Below, piece by piece: positions 24,487 to 36,267 of a stretch of DNA of 64,000 nt. The stretch is taken from positions 26,131,325 through 26,195,324 of the forward strand of contig CM038468.1 of NCBI GenBank assembly GCA_021464415.1, in the 5' to 3' direction. Position 1 is the first letter of the stretch; every line of letters starts with the position of its first letter. Position numbers and translations under genes: made by a program. The DNA comes from Lonicera japonica (Eukaryota > Streptophyta > Magnoliopsida > Dipsacales > Caprifoliaceae). Below the pieces are notes generated by a model. That model saw only the letters and a program-made list of their open reading frames with translations. It did not search any database and had not been told where the DNA came from.

Positions 24487-24848
24487 AGTAATTAATTACG
24501 TTGTTGTGTCTATATATGATTCTTACCCATTCCACGCCCAACTATGTAACTATGTTAAACATGCCAATTAAATTTACAATTCAAAATACTTCTGGTCTAT
24601 GAATGGCGCCCATTGACAGTAAACCAAAAAACACCAATAATATATACAAATTTACTTATCAAGCTGAACATACAAACTAGAAAACTACTTGCTACCATTG
24701 CGTCACCCCAAATGTGACATATATCTTTATCTATATATATCCATTCACCCCCATGCACCTTTCATGCATACCCCATCCCCTCACTTCAGCACCAAAACAT
24801 AATAACCCACACATCTTGTCTACCCCAAAACCAAAATCTCTCTCTCTG

Positions 24849-24891
<43 letters not shown>

Positions 24892-24901
24892 CTAAATAGA
24901 C
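24487..24901 (+). promoter_or_regulatory. Promoter and leader of the intact UGT
   Basis: Conserved with 5335-5709 of the broken copy, including the CCCATTCCACGCCCAACTAT block and a TATA-like TATATATAT run at about 24732-24741. The leader ends in a long CT tract. The start site is not determinable by eye. Confidence 0.5.
24838..24888. repeat. (CT)n microsatellite in the UGT leader
   Basis: About 50 bp of CT repeats with two GT interruptions, ending 13 bases before the ATG. The equivalent position in the broken duplicate has only about five CT units. It encodes nothing; the short Leu/Ser open frame through it is an artefact. Confidence 0.9.
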
Positions 24902-26284
24902 ATGGCCAGCCCTCGAGTCCTCGTAGTGACATTTCCGTTGCAGGGGCACATAAACCCATCTCTTCAATTCGCCAAGCGCCTCGTCAAAATGGGAGTCGAT
25001 GTCACCTTCTCTACCAGCCAATCGGCCATGAATCGAATATCCAAAACCAACACAACAATCCCACAAGGCATAATCCTCTCTCCCTTTGAAGACGGCTATG
25101 AAAACGGCCTACAGCCCGGTGATGACCTTGAAGACTACATATCCGAGGTGAAAAACCATGGTTCGCAACACATCGCTGAACTTATAACCACCAGGGCAGC
25201 TGAAGGCAAACCGTTTGCCCAAGTGGTCTACACTACCTTAATTTCTTGGGCGGGTCGAGTGGCTCATCGTCTCTGTGTGCCATGTACACTTCTGTGGATC
25301 CAACCGGCCACCATTTTTGACATCTATTACTATTACTTCAATGGGTACGGTGATGCTATTAGTAAAAGTAATAATGACCCCTCGTCTTCGATTCAATTAC
25401 CAGGATTGCCACTCCTCACGAGCCATGATCTTCCATCATTCCTTCTTTCCTCAAACACATACAACTTTGCGCTCCCAGCTCTCAAAGAACACTTCAATAT
25501 AATCGAGGAAGAAAACAACCCAAATATACTCGTAAATACATTCGATGCGTTAGAGTTTGAATTCCTAAGAACTACAGAGAAGCTCAAAATGAAGGCGATC
25601 GGACCATTGATGCCATCGGCTTTTCTGGACGGGAAAGACCCTTCCGACAAATCATTCGGTGGAGATCTCTTCCAAAAGTCAAGAAACTACATTGAATGGT
25701 TGGATTCGAAAACCGAATCATCGGTTGTTTACATATCATTCGGAAGCTTCTCAGTATTTTCGAGTAAACAAATTGAAGAGATCGGGCAGGCGTTGCTACA
25801 GAGCCGCCGACCATTCTTGTGGGTGATAAGAGAAGACAATAACGGGGCGAAAGAACGAGAGGAGAAGACAAATTTTAGCGATGAGTTGACAGAGTTTGGG
25901 CTGATAGTGCCGTGGTGCTCGCAAGTGGAGGTTCTTTCGCATAAATCGGTGGGGTGTTTTGTGACACATTGTGGGTGGAACTCAACACTGGAGAGTGTGA
26001 CTTGTGGGATACCGATGGTGGCATTTCCTCAGTGGACTGATCAAGCGACAAATGCGAAGCTTATTGAGAATGTGTGGAAGACAGGGGTGAGAGCGAAGCC
26101 AAATGAAGAAGGGATAGTGGAGAGAAGTGAGATGAAGGAGTGCATAGAAATGGTGATGGGAGATGGAGAAAGAGGAGATGAAGTGACAAAGAATGCTAAG
26201 AAATGGAAGGTTTTGGCAAAGGAAGCTGTGGAAGAAGGTGGATCTTCACATTTGAATCTAAAGGCTTTTGTGGATGAGATTTGA
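24902..26284 (+). CDS. UGT75-type UDP-glucosyltransferase
   Basis: Intact, probably single-exon, 460 aa, the usual family-1 plant UGT length. It should transfer glucose from UDP-glucose to a small acceptor in the cytosol. The N-terminus has the acceptor-binding histidine (His16 in LQGHINPSLQF). The C-terminal PSPG donor box spans residues 338-381 (WCSQVEVL to QWTDQ). It ends in Gln, which in this family favours UDP-glucose. The HCGWNS and GIPMVAFPQW motifs are complete. Overall resemblance is greatest to anthocyanin 5-O-glucosyltransferases (UGT75, group L; for example IQPATIFDIYYYYFNGY and GPLMPSAFLDG). The true acceptor cannot be read from sequence and may be another flavonoid, a phenolic or a hormone. 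The start ATG is shared with the dead duplicate. It is the only clear host gene here. Confidence 0.92.
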   Translation: MASPRVLVVTFPLQGHINPSLQFAKRLVKMGVDVTFSTSQSAMNRISKTNTTIPQGIILSPFEDGYENGLQPGDDLEDYISEVKNHGSQHIAELITTRAAEGKPFAQVVYTTLISWAGRVAHRLCVPCTLLWIQPATIFDIYYYYFNGYGDAISKSNNDPSSSIQLPGLPLLTSHDLPSFLLSSNTYNFALPALKEHFNIIEEENNPNILVNTFDALEFEFLRTTEKLKMKAIGPLMPSAFLDGKDPSDKSFGGDLFQKSRNYIEWLDSKTESSVVYISFGSFSVFSSKQIEEIGQALLQSRRPFLWVIREDNNGAKEREEKTNFSDELTEFGLIVPWCSQVEVLSHKSVGCFVTHCGWNSTLESVTCGIPMVAFPQWTDQATNAKLIENVWKTGVRAKPNEEGIVERSEMKECIEMVMGDGERGDEVTKNAKKWKVLAKEAVEEGGSSHLNLKAFVDEI

Positions 26285-26984
26285 GATGGTTTATTGTCAG
26301 TACTTTGTTCCTGTAGACTACAATGAATTATAGTATTGTTGTGTAGTAATTATAAATAAATTGACGTCCATTTTTGACATCAAAAATCGATATATTTTGT
26401 GTCCGCTATATATTAGTTAGAATGTAAAGTAATTATTGATCACATTTATCGTTATTAAAATTCATTGCAGCCAGTATGTTATGATATCAATCACATGTGT
26501 GACTTCTACTTTTCTTGTTTCTTCTATTTATTATAAGGATATGTAATAAGATTATTAATCTATCTACTAATTGCTTCCTTATGAGATTGTGTTTTCTTGT
26601 AATTCAAGAGATTAAGACACTATTTGGCCGTTTGCTAATCTGAAAAAATTCATTACTTGTTTAATCATGCAACTAAATCAGGGAAAGATAAAACTATCAT
26701 CAACATAATAAACTATTTAGAAGATTAAATTACCTGCAAATCCAGGATGTCCGCATCTAAACCACGGACTATTTAAATAATGGTATTGTGATTTTATCGC
26801 ATTGTGATTCTCAGAATTGTAATTCGATCTATAGAATTGTAATTCTAATAAAATGTTAAAACCATGTAACCAAACGCGCCCTAAGTATCTATCAACTCTC
26901 ATCGGTACATAATCCGTAAAATAGTCTAATTGTTATAAATATAACCTCATCAATAAAACATAAACTAACACAATACACAATATA
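26285..26984. repeat. UGT 3' flank, duplicated
   Basis: The first 220 bp include the segment (to about 26501) deleted from the broken copy. The rest matches 6888-7440. The UGT 3' UTR should lie in the first few hundred bases; no unique polyadenylation signal can be fixed. Confidence 0.6.
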
Positions 26985-28190
26985 TGAAAGCTCTAGGTTC
27001 GCGTGCGGAAGCAAATTAATTAATCCTAAATTTGTTATGTGATGGTTGAATTCTCAAAAACCTATTTTATTCAAATTGGAAACTAAACTTAGGATTTTAA
27101 TTCTACAAAACATGTTAATCTTTTCTAGCATACAACAATTAAATATATAAGAAAACACCATAGTTAACTAGGTATTCTGCAGTGCGGGACTAATCCTCAA
27201 CAATCCATTATATGCACAAAGTTTATAGACTCAATTAATCACAAATCGCACAAAAGTCACAACTTGAATCGGACAAGCCGCCTACAAATGTCTCCACGTT
27301 CTGCGCGTATAGTCCTTCTTAGAATCACACAATTTGGGTCATATTAAATTACACGCTTTGGTCTCGCATCACAATCTCTTTGACACCGTTTGCGAATCAC
27401 ATGCACTTTAGGATTTATTCTGTTCTTCAAAGAGAGAACGTTTGCTTTGGTATGAATTTAAACCCCAAGTTGAATTTTATGTTTTGAAGTTTTAATCTCT
27501 TTTTAAGGTTTGAAACTCTATCTTAAAACATGTGTATAAGACCCATAATGATAGGTTATACTTATATTAGAAGTCTTGACAAAAATCCTCTTTTAAATAG
27601 GGGAACAAATCAAGTTAAAATAAATTTCATCAAAACTTTTTTCAAAATTCATGCTGCCCATAAATAACTAGCGGACGGCTTATTGCTATAATGGGTTTGC
27701 AACTTATTTTCAAAATTGCAGCTTTTTGCCAAGATTTAATTAATGGACCGATCTACTTACGCCCATAATGAGTTCGTTCATTAATTTCTAATACACTTGA
27801 TTTTATAAAGCATTTTTCATCCGGTTTGTTTTAAACACACATGGATCACTCCAAAAGCTCCCAAGTCATGTATATATATTGAATGAGAGTTTCCTAAGCA
27901 AAATAAGTATGGTAAACTCGCTTGCAACAAGAAATCCACCTTTTAAAATATGAATTTGATTCGAAAATAGTTTGAGATGAACATTAACAAAATCAACACC
28001 TAGGACTCAAATCAAATCCAATTGCCAATGCTTTCTCACTTAACTCGATCCATTGATACACTAGATCCATTGCTGGAGGCTTCGGACGCTTGCTTATCGA
28101 TTGGGTTTACTTCACTTTAACGCTTTTTCACTTGAGGTAAGCGACTCTAAATCAAAATGACTGGGCATCGGAATTAAGTTAACCTAGACT
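26985..28190 (+). repeat. Dispersed 1.2-kb repeat, copy 2
   Basis: Shares sequence along its length with the inverted copy at 36268-37424, and its first 420 bp with 7440-7876. Landmarks: GCGTGCGGAAGC near the start, a CGTTTGCGAATCACATGCAC segment near 27388, TTGCTTTGGTATGAATT near 27440, and AATTGCCAATGCTTTCTCAC near 28018. No coding frame. It could be a solo LTR or other non-autonomous element. Confidence 0.7.
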
Positions 28191-28448
28191 AAGTCCTTAT
28201 AATTTTGGACCTTACAATATATATATATATATATATATATTATGGGTGTGTGTTGGAATTGAACATTTAATAAAACTAATTTATTTAAACATCACAAACA
28301 AGTAAAAATAATTTTTCGTAAGGATGAATAGGGTCATAAATACTAGAAATTCTATAGAAACATGAATAGTATTGTAAGCACAGATTTATTATAACATGGA
28401 TAACGCATAGACAATTAATTATCTATTAATATTGATGTATGAGTATAA
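28191..28448. other. AT-rich spacer with (AT)n run
   Basis: Holds an (AT) microsatellite at about 28219-28241. Nothing else recognised before the gypsy LTR. Confidence 0.4.
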
Positions 28449-29325
28449 TGAGGGTGGATTTTTGTTAGATAAAGTCAACAGGTCAACGTTCAACTTGGGA
28501 GCCAACGTTAGCAAGACAAGGGATCCTACCGTTGACTTAGTAGGTCTACATATGTGCGCTACCCCACATTTGCAAGACCAACTAACCGAAGACTATTGAG
28601 GGAAAGGGAAGAGTTAATGGACCTCCTAGATGTCTATAACAGGGTGCTGCGACGGGGCAGTTGCCTATAATAGTGTACTTTGATGGAGAAGTACATTGTC
28701 TACTACAAGAATACCATGCTGACATTAAATGCATTTCGACCACTATGATAAGTTGGAAAATGTGGAGATCGATTAAGCAATACACATGTGAAGAGCATGT
28801 GTTTTTACACATTGTGGTAGGAGTTTAGGAGGGCAACAACCCTAATTTTGTGGGATTAATTATGCTTAAGCCTCTTATATTTATAAAACATTTACTCCTT
28901 AACAAAAGATGAGGGATCCCAGTTGAACAACAATGGAGTGAGAGTGATAAAAAGGGTAAAATCACTTAAGAACATCTAGTAGGTAGGTTTGTAGAGAATA
29001 TTAGACTAAGTGTTCATTGTCCTACGGCTTCCGTATTTGTTTTAAGTAAAAGAACCTCCTTATAATAGTTGAGTGCATTTATTTATTACCATTAGTAACA
29101 CAGTTATAATAAAAGGTCCCTTTGAACTCTGAGCTCATTCAACAGAGGTGGAGTAAGACCTAATATAAGGTTGAACCTCCTCTATAATCCTTGTGTTATT
29201 TATGTTTTTATTAAAACTTTGCTAAGTTGTCTTTGAAATAACCTAATCATCGTCCATGTAAGGCGTCCACTATAAAAAATATTCTATTACCGGTTAAATT
29301 AGACAAACTGAATTTATACACCATT
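28449..29325 (+). repeat. 5' LTR of gypsy element A (approximate)
   Basis: The first 250 bp match 39787-40063 (shared strings such as GACTAACCGAAGACTATTGAG, differing slightly). The end near 29325 is guessed from a degenerate primer-site-like TAGCGCTGTCTTTATTCG just after it, resembling the TGGCGC-CGT-type start of gypsy internal regions. Confidence 0.5.
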
Positions 29326-29562
29326 ATCTAGCGCTGTCTTTATTCGCAAATCTCCTTCCTAAAAGCAAGTTTGCTAGCTTAATTTTTTGGTCTAATAATG
29401 ACATAAATGGCTCTGGTTTCCTACGAATGAACCTTGGAGGATCCTAATGTCCTAAGATTAAAGCTTAAACAATAGGCCATCCAGGCTAGGATTAAAAGAA
29501 TATAGGATATATGATATTTCCTCTGATGGAGAGGAAAGAGAGAAAAAGGAAAATGGCTCCTC

Positions 29563-30034
29563 TGTTGGAATTAAATCACTTAATTCATTATGTCAAATCA
29601 TCAAGATATAAACTAAACTTATGAAATTGCGTACCTGGATCCATAATAGGCAAACGCGGAATATGAGAATCGATCACAATAACAGTATGGATCGAGCGGG
29701 TACGTGATCTTCCTCAACCAAATCGCCTTAGGTTCTAGATGGGAATTTTGGTTCTCTTCCAAATGGGGAGAAGGGAGCCGTGCTTTTGATTTGGTGTGTT
29801 GGGGACCATAACCCTAATACATGCTTTATATATAGTCTAGTTAGGGTTCCCATAAAACCCTAACAAGCCCATATGAGGTTTCTACACATTTAGCCCACAT
29901 TTATTTGAGTAGTCTATGGGCTTAACTAAAATTAATTAGACCACCAAAAATAAGCCCATTAATTTAAATAGCAAATATAATTGAAATATAATAATATGTT
30001 GCCCACATATATTAGAAATATAATTTTTCTAACA
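29563..30034 (-). repeat. Copia 3' LTR
   Basis: 472 bp, about 98.7 percent identical by eye to the other LTR. In element sense it begins TGTTAGAAAAATT and ends TTCCAACA. Confidence 0.97.
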
Positions 30035-30046
30035 ATCTCCCACTTG
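30035..30046 (-). other. Copia polypurine tract
   Basis: On the minus strand CAAGTGGGAGAT abuts the 3' LTR. It is the expected primer for plus-strand DNA synthesis. Confidence 0.85.
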
Positions 30047-30466
30047 GGCTACATATTATTCCTGAAACAATTATATTACAAAATTCTTTAAGCGCGCATC
30101 TGTATGCCATTTATCCTTAGACTTCTCCTTAATCAATCTGGTCTATCTCATGTACTAGCAATGGAATTACCGCAGCTTTTATCACACTAAAGTCGTGAAT
30201 AAACCACGATTATCACCACACTAATACACTTAATAACATAGATCAAATGTGGATGAGTAGCATGGAAATTACATGCAATGTGATCTTAGGCATGCCTATT
30301 TCCAACTGGTCCAACTTTAGTCTTTAATGAGATCAATCCAAAGTTTTTAATGCAATGAAAATATTGCAAACAACAAAGGAAACATAAACCATCAACTTTA
30401 TTCTGCAGAAAACTTGAACAACTTAATGTTTAAAAGAAAAATACATAGAACAAAAAGGAACTTCCA

Positions 30467-33400
30467 CTAAGTCAAGGTATTGTCTGAAATAACTCCCATA
30501 TGGGTAGTGTGCTTATGAAAAACTTTAGGCGGTAAACCCTTGGTTAATGGATCTGCTAGCATAGAATCTGTCCCTATATGTTCTATAGAAATCTGTTTAT
30601 CCTGAACTCTCTCCTTAACAACTAGAAACTTGATGTCGATGAACTTAGATTTCGTCGAGCTGCTGTTGTTGTTGGAGTAAAGTACCGCAGAGTTATTGTC
30701 ACAATAAATTTTCAATGGCCTTTCAATGCCATCTACTACACGTAGTCCAGTGACAAAGTTTCGCAACCATATTCCGTGGTTGGATGCCTCATAACAAGCT
30801 ATGAACTCCGCTGCCATAGTTGAAGAAGCTGTGAGAGTCTGCTTAGTAGACTTCCATGAGACAGCTCCTCCAGCCAACATAAAAATGTAGCCTGATGTGG
30901 AGCGCCTGCTATCTTGGCATCCCGCAAAATCGGAGTCAGAAAACCCAACGATTTCCAAACTATCTGACCTCTGATAAGTGAGCATGTAATCTTTTGTTCT
31001 TCTCAAATAACGCATCACGCATTTAGCTGCCATCCAATGTTGCATGCCTGGATCACTCAAGTATCGGCCAAGAACTCCCACTATAAATGCTATGCCGGGA
31101 CGAGTACAAACTTGAGCATACATAAGGCTCCCTACTGCCGATGCGTAAGGAATCTTTTGCATTTCATTCCTCTCAATGTCATTTTTGGGGCACTGATTGA
31201 GACTAAATTTGTCTCCTTTAGCTACGGGCGTATCTCCTGGTTTACTATCTTTCATGCCGAATCTACTCAAAACTTTATTGATATAGCTCTCTTGTGATAA
31301 CCTGAGAATACTTTGAGAACGATCTCTCAGTATTTGGATACCTACCACAAAAGAGGCGTCACCAAGATCTTTCATTTCAAATTTCTTCGTCAGAAATTTC
31401 TTGGTTTCGTGCAATAAGCCTATATCATTACTAGCAAGTAGGATATCGTCAACATATAATACCAAGAAGATGTATTTACTCCCACTAAACTTGTGATATA
31501 CACAATCATCAACTACATTTGCCTCAAAACCATATGAGATGATAACTTGATGAAACTTGTGATACCATTGACGGGAAGCCTGTTTGAGACCATATATGGA
31601 TTTCTTCAATTTACAGACCATAGACTTTGGATTTCCTAATTCAAAGTTTTCTGGCTGTACCATATAAATCGTCTCATCAATGTTTCCATTTAGAAACGCA
31701 GTCTTAACATCCATCTGATGTAACTCTAGATCAAAATGAGCCACTAGTGCCATTATTGTCCTAAAAGAGTCTTTCGATGATACTGGAGAGAAAGTCTCTT
31801 TATAGTCTATGCCTTCCTTCTGAGTAAAGCCTTTGGCGACCAGACGAGCTTTATGTCTTTCAATGTTACCCTTTGAATCCCTTTTGGTTTTAAATATCCA
31901 TTTACAACCAATGGGTTTCGTGCCTTCAGGTAACTGGACAATATCCCAAACGTCATTGTCTTTCATAGACTTCATCTCTTCCTTCATGGCATCAATCCAT
32001 TTTTGAGAGTTAGAACTGCGTATTGCCTGACAGAGATTGACCGGATCATCCTCTGTCAAACTTACGCCATCCTCATGTTCTTGGAGAAAGACGATATAAT
32101 CATCTGGAATCGCACTTCTCCTTTCCCTATTAGATCTCCTTAATGGCACTTCTTGAGGTTGTTGAATTTGTTCTACATGTGGTGTTTGAGGAAGAATTAT
32201 ATTATTATCTTGGTCTGGAACAATGTTAGGGATGGGAGCCTGAGCCTGATCATTATTCTCTAGTGCCGGAACTGTGTCATGAACAGCAATAGGTATGGAG
32301 ACCTGATCACCGTCAATAACAGATTCTTCATCAAAGATAACATTCCTTTTGTTTCCTTCCCCCTCAAACTCAACATCCTCAAGAAATCTCGCATTTCCCG
32401 TTTTAAAGAAGGATCTTGATGTGGGATCGTAAAACTTGTAACCCCGAGAGTGTTCAGGGTAACCAACAAAATAACAGCTAACCGTTCTGGAGTCCAATTT
32501 TCTTTCATGTGGCCGATAAGGCCGTGCTTCAGCTGGACAACCCCAAGTGTGCAAATGCCTAATGCTAGGCTTCCTGCCTATCCAAAGCTCATATGGGGTT
32601 TTGGCAACTGCTTTGCTTGGTACCCTGTTAAGGATATATACTGCGGTCTTTAAAGCTTCTCGCCAAAGTGACTCTGGTAAAGGAGAATGACTAATCATAC
32701 TCCTCACCATATCTTTAAGAGTCCGGTTTCATCGTTCTGCAACACCGTTCATACTGGGTTGGCCCGGCATGGTGTATTGCGGAACAATTCCACACTCATT
32801 GAGGAAAAGAGCGAAGGGTCCTGGACGTTGTTCTCCTGATCCGTCATTTCTCCCATAGTATTCACTACCACGATCAGATCTGACAGCTTTAATTTTCTTT
32901 CCAAGTTGAAGTTCAACTTCAGCCTTGAAAGACTTGAAAACATCCAGTGATTGAGACTTCTCATGAATTAAATATAGGTACCCATAACGAGAGTAGTCGT
33001 CTATAAATGTAATAAAATATTGTTGACCATTCCATGCAGCCGTAGGAAATGGACCACAAATATCCGTATGTATTAGTTCTAAGACATCACCAGCTCTCTC
33101 AGCACCCAATTTTTTATTGTTTGTTCGTTTCCCCTTAATGCACTCTATACAGACTTGAAAGTCTGTTAAATCTAGGGGTTCAAGAATTCCATCAGACACA
33201 AGCCTCTGAATTCTCTGTTTAGAGATGTGACCTAAACGCTTGTGCCATAAAGTGGCAGAACTCTCTTTTAACTTTCGCTTTGTACCACGTGAACTTGTTT
33301 GCAATATTTCATTATAGGAACAAACCACATCAAGCATATATAGATTATCAATTAAAGAACCAGAACCAATAAAATTTGAATTTTGATAGAGACTAACTTT

Positions 33401-34618
33401 ATTATTTCCAAACGAACAAGAAAAACCGGATTTGTCCAAACAAGAAATGGAAATTAAATTCTGCCTAAAAGACGGTGCAACAAATGTCTCAAACAAATCC
33501 AAATAAAATCCAGTTTTTAAATGTAATCTAAAAGTTCCTATAGCTTCCACTGCAACTTTATTGCCATCACCCACGAAGATGAATCTTTCAGCATCACTTG
33601 GCGGCCGGCTCCACAGGCAACCCTGCATAGTTATACTTACGTGAGTAGTGGCACCAGAATCCACCCACCAAGTATTATTAGGTACAGAAGCTAAATAAAC
33701 TTCAGAACAAACCAAAGTTAGAAGCATACCCTTCTTCACACGCCAAGCGGCGTACTTGGAACATTCCTTCTTAAAATGTCCCTCTTTCTTGCAAAAGTAG
33801 CAGGGTTTTCCCTCATCCTGCTTCTTTTGCTTCTTCTGTTGAGAAGATCCTTCCGCAGCAACCACGGCTCTCTTCTTTTTCTTATTTTGAGCAGTTGAGG
33901 CCAAGTGAACACTTTCAGTCTTATCTCGCTGCTGCCTTTCTTCTTCTTGCACACAGTGAGAAATAAGCTCGTTGAGGGACCATTTTTCCTTCTGAGTATT
34001 ATAACTCACTTTGAATTGAGTAAAATGTGCAGGAAGAGAAATCAAAACTAAGTGCACGAGTAAATCGTCAAATAACTCTAACTTCAGTGCCTTTAGTTTC
34101 GACGCAAGATTAGACATCTCCATGATGTACTCCCTTATGTTCCCTTTGCCATAATATTTCATTAAAACGAGTTTAGCCAAAAGGTTGCTCGTCTCTGACT
34201 TTTCATTTTTGGCAAAGTATTGTTCAATTTCCTTTAAGAACTTCTTAGCACTCGCGTCCTCAGCAATAGAGCCCCGAAATGCTTCCGGAATGGAACGCTT
34301 CATTATCATCAAACACATTCGGTTAGACCGATCCCACTTTTCTATTTTAACCTCATTAGGGTTTTTCGGAGTAGAGGTGGGTCGATCCTCCCGAAGTGCT
34401 TGATCCAAATCCATACAACCGAGAACAATTTATGCGGTTTCTTTCCATATTTTAAAATTTGTCCCGTTTAGCATTGGGATATTACTGACTTGGGCAGAAA
34501 CATTCGTGGCATTGGCAACAGAGACTGTATAAAGAACAAAAATAAACAAGCAAATATACAGACATGTCAAAAGAAAAAAAAATCTAGACATGAATGATAA
34601 GCTAATTATGGGGCCCAT
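30467..34618 (-). pseudogene. Copia gag-pol polyprotein, two nonsense codons
   Basis: One reading frame holds, in order: a gag region with LNGTNFKIW; a zinc knuckle CYFCKKEGHFKKEC; the protease site WWVDSGATTH; the integrase zinc-binding region (HKRLGH through CIECIKGK) and catalytic core (HTDICGPF, SDRGSEY, NGVAER); a reverse transcriptase with YVDD; and an RNase H ending in [10 protein letters not shown]. This gene order (integrase before RT) defines Ty1/copia. In-frame stops are TAA at 34430-34432 in early gag and TGA at 32729-32731 directly after the integrase NGVAER. The TGA sits where CGA (Arg) is expected, consistent with C-to-T decay. The true start is uncertain because the 5' frame runs open to 34618. 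Everything else is intact, so the copy died recently or was mobilised in trans. Confidence 0.93.
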
Positions 34619-34639
34619 CTTGAGATACCTGACACAACA

Positions 34640-35630
34640 TTAATTCCTAGTCTTTGGACAAAGAAATTAACTGTAATAGGTAATCTCATCGCAAGAATCA
34701 AATGTTGGTAATAATTTATGTCAAACAATAAGCCTTTCTTTGGACTGACTTATTGCTCACATGAAGAGTTGATAATTACCACACATTTATTCTCGCATGT
34801 GTTTTTATTATTTTGCCAAATAATAACCTTCCTTTGGGCTGATTATTATATGCATAAATAATAATCACACAAATATCAAAAATAAAATAATATCTATTAT
34901 TTGGCCAAACAATAATCTTCCTTTGGGCCGATTATTAATTGCATAAATAATAAATATTATTATCTTAAATAAATAATGATATATCCACATATATACATAT
35001 AAAAGAATTTATCAAATCAAACCATACAAATATATATATATATATATATTAAATAAATATCTTAAGCCTTTCTCATCACATAACACCACGTATATATATA
35101 TATATATATATGAAACAATAAATCATAAATACAAACAAATCACTAATATATATATATATCCTCTGCCAACAAAAAATGGCAGAACGTACGGCCACCATTA
35201 ATTCCCCTTCTTCGATATTTTTTTTTATACGAAATCCGTACAACCTCCACCGATCCATCAAATCAGATCAAAAGTTTCTGTAGGCTCTGTCTTTAATCTT
35301 CATATATATATATATATAAATAAACCGATATTTATACAAACAAAGCTACAGTCGGATCAATGTTTAAAAGAAACTCTTAGATATTTATATATGTATATAT
35401 ATAAATTTTGTCACATCAAAGAAAAGTAAACAATTCTTAAAACAACTGTTCGGTGCAAGAAAAGTCGACATCCATATTCCTTTTTGAAACTATAACTTTT
35501 AATGACTAAAGGATCCTTGATGATAGTGCCGAAAGATTGAACTGAGTGGGAGTTTAAGGTCAAATCCTTATATAAAAAACCGAATCTATATAATAAAATT
35601 CTAAAATTTTAATGATCTAACATAATGTCG
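34640..35630 (-). other. Copia leader with three repeated hairpin motifs
   Basis: About 1 kb of untranslated leader. Three related motifs at 34722-34756, 34817-34853 and 34906-34941 share CTTCCTTTGGGCTGA-like centres flanked by complementary AATAA and TTATT arms, spaced about 90 bp apart. (AT)n tracts at about 35030-35050, 35090-35111 and 35298-35319 follow. Confidence 0.6.
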
Positions 35631-35641
35631 CTCTGATACCA
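35631..35641 (-). other. Copia primer-binding site
   Basis: The minus strand reads TGGTATCAGAG, complementary to the 3' end of initiator methionine tRNA, two bases inside the 5' LTR. This is the standard copia site. Confidence 0.93.
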
Positions 35642-35643
35642 AT

Positions 35644-36115
35644 TGTTGGAATTAAATCACTTAATTTATTATGTCAAATCATCAAGATATAAACTAAACT
35701 TATGAAATTGCGTACCTGGATCCATAATAGGCAAACGCGGAATACGAGAATCGATCACAATAACAGTATGGATCGAGCGGGTACGTGATCTTCCTCAACC
35801 AAATCGCCTTAGGTTCTAGATGGGAATTTTGGTTCTCTTCCAGATGGGGAGAAGGGAGCCGTGCTTTTGATTCGGTGTGTTGGGGACCATAACCCTAATA
35901 CATGCTTTATATATAGTCTAGTTAGGGTTCCCATAAAACCCTAACAAGCCCATATGAGGTTTCTACACATTTGGCCCACATTTATTTGAGTAGTCTATGG
36001 GCTTAACTAAAATTAATTAGACCACCAAAAATAAGCCCATTAATTTAAATAGCAAATATAATTGAAATATAATAATATGTTGCCCACATATATTAGAAAT
36101 ATAAATTTTCTAACA
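35644..36115 (-). repeat. Copia 5' LTR
   Basis: 472 bp, partner of 29563-30034. Followed by the TCCTC target copy at 36116-36120. Confidence 0.97.
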
Positions 36116-36267
36116 TCCTCGTCAGAACCTTCGGAACATCTTCTGAGGCATCATAAGAGAAAGGGGAGGGAATCTAACCCTCCACAGAAATCCCGAAGCA
36201 CTCTTCCTCCTCCTTTACCTTTTCTTTCTCTACCGAACTAGTTGGGGGAGGAGGCTGAGGGAGCTAG
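36116..36267. other. Gypsy A internal DNA between two insertions
   Basis: Short piece of element A left between the copia and the dispersed repeat. It has a CT-rich stretch but no frame I can assign. Confidence 0.4.

Larger units (their letters stand above)
29563..36115 (-). mobile_element. Complete Ty1/copia retrotransposon
   Basis: The LTRs of 472 bp each (29563-30034 and 35644-36115) begin TGTTGGAA and end CTAACA as printed. The 5-bp target duplication TCCTC lies at 29558-29562 and 36116-36120. Total length is 6553 bp. The element reads on the minus strand: primer site next to the right LTR, polyprotein, then a purine tract next to the left LTR. By eye the LTRs differ at about six positions, so insertion was recent. 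The polyprotein has two in-frame stops. Confidence 0.97.

Noticed and set aside
24714..24899. 61-codon frame ending in Ser-Leu repeats
   Set aside because: Produced by the CT microsatellite in the UGT leader; not a plausible protein.
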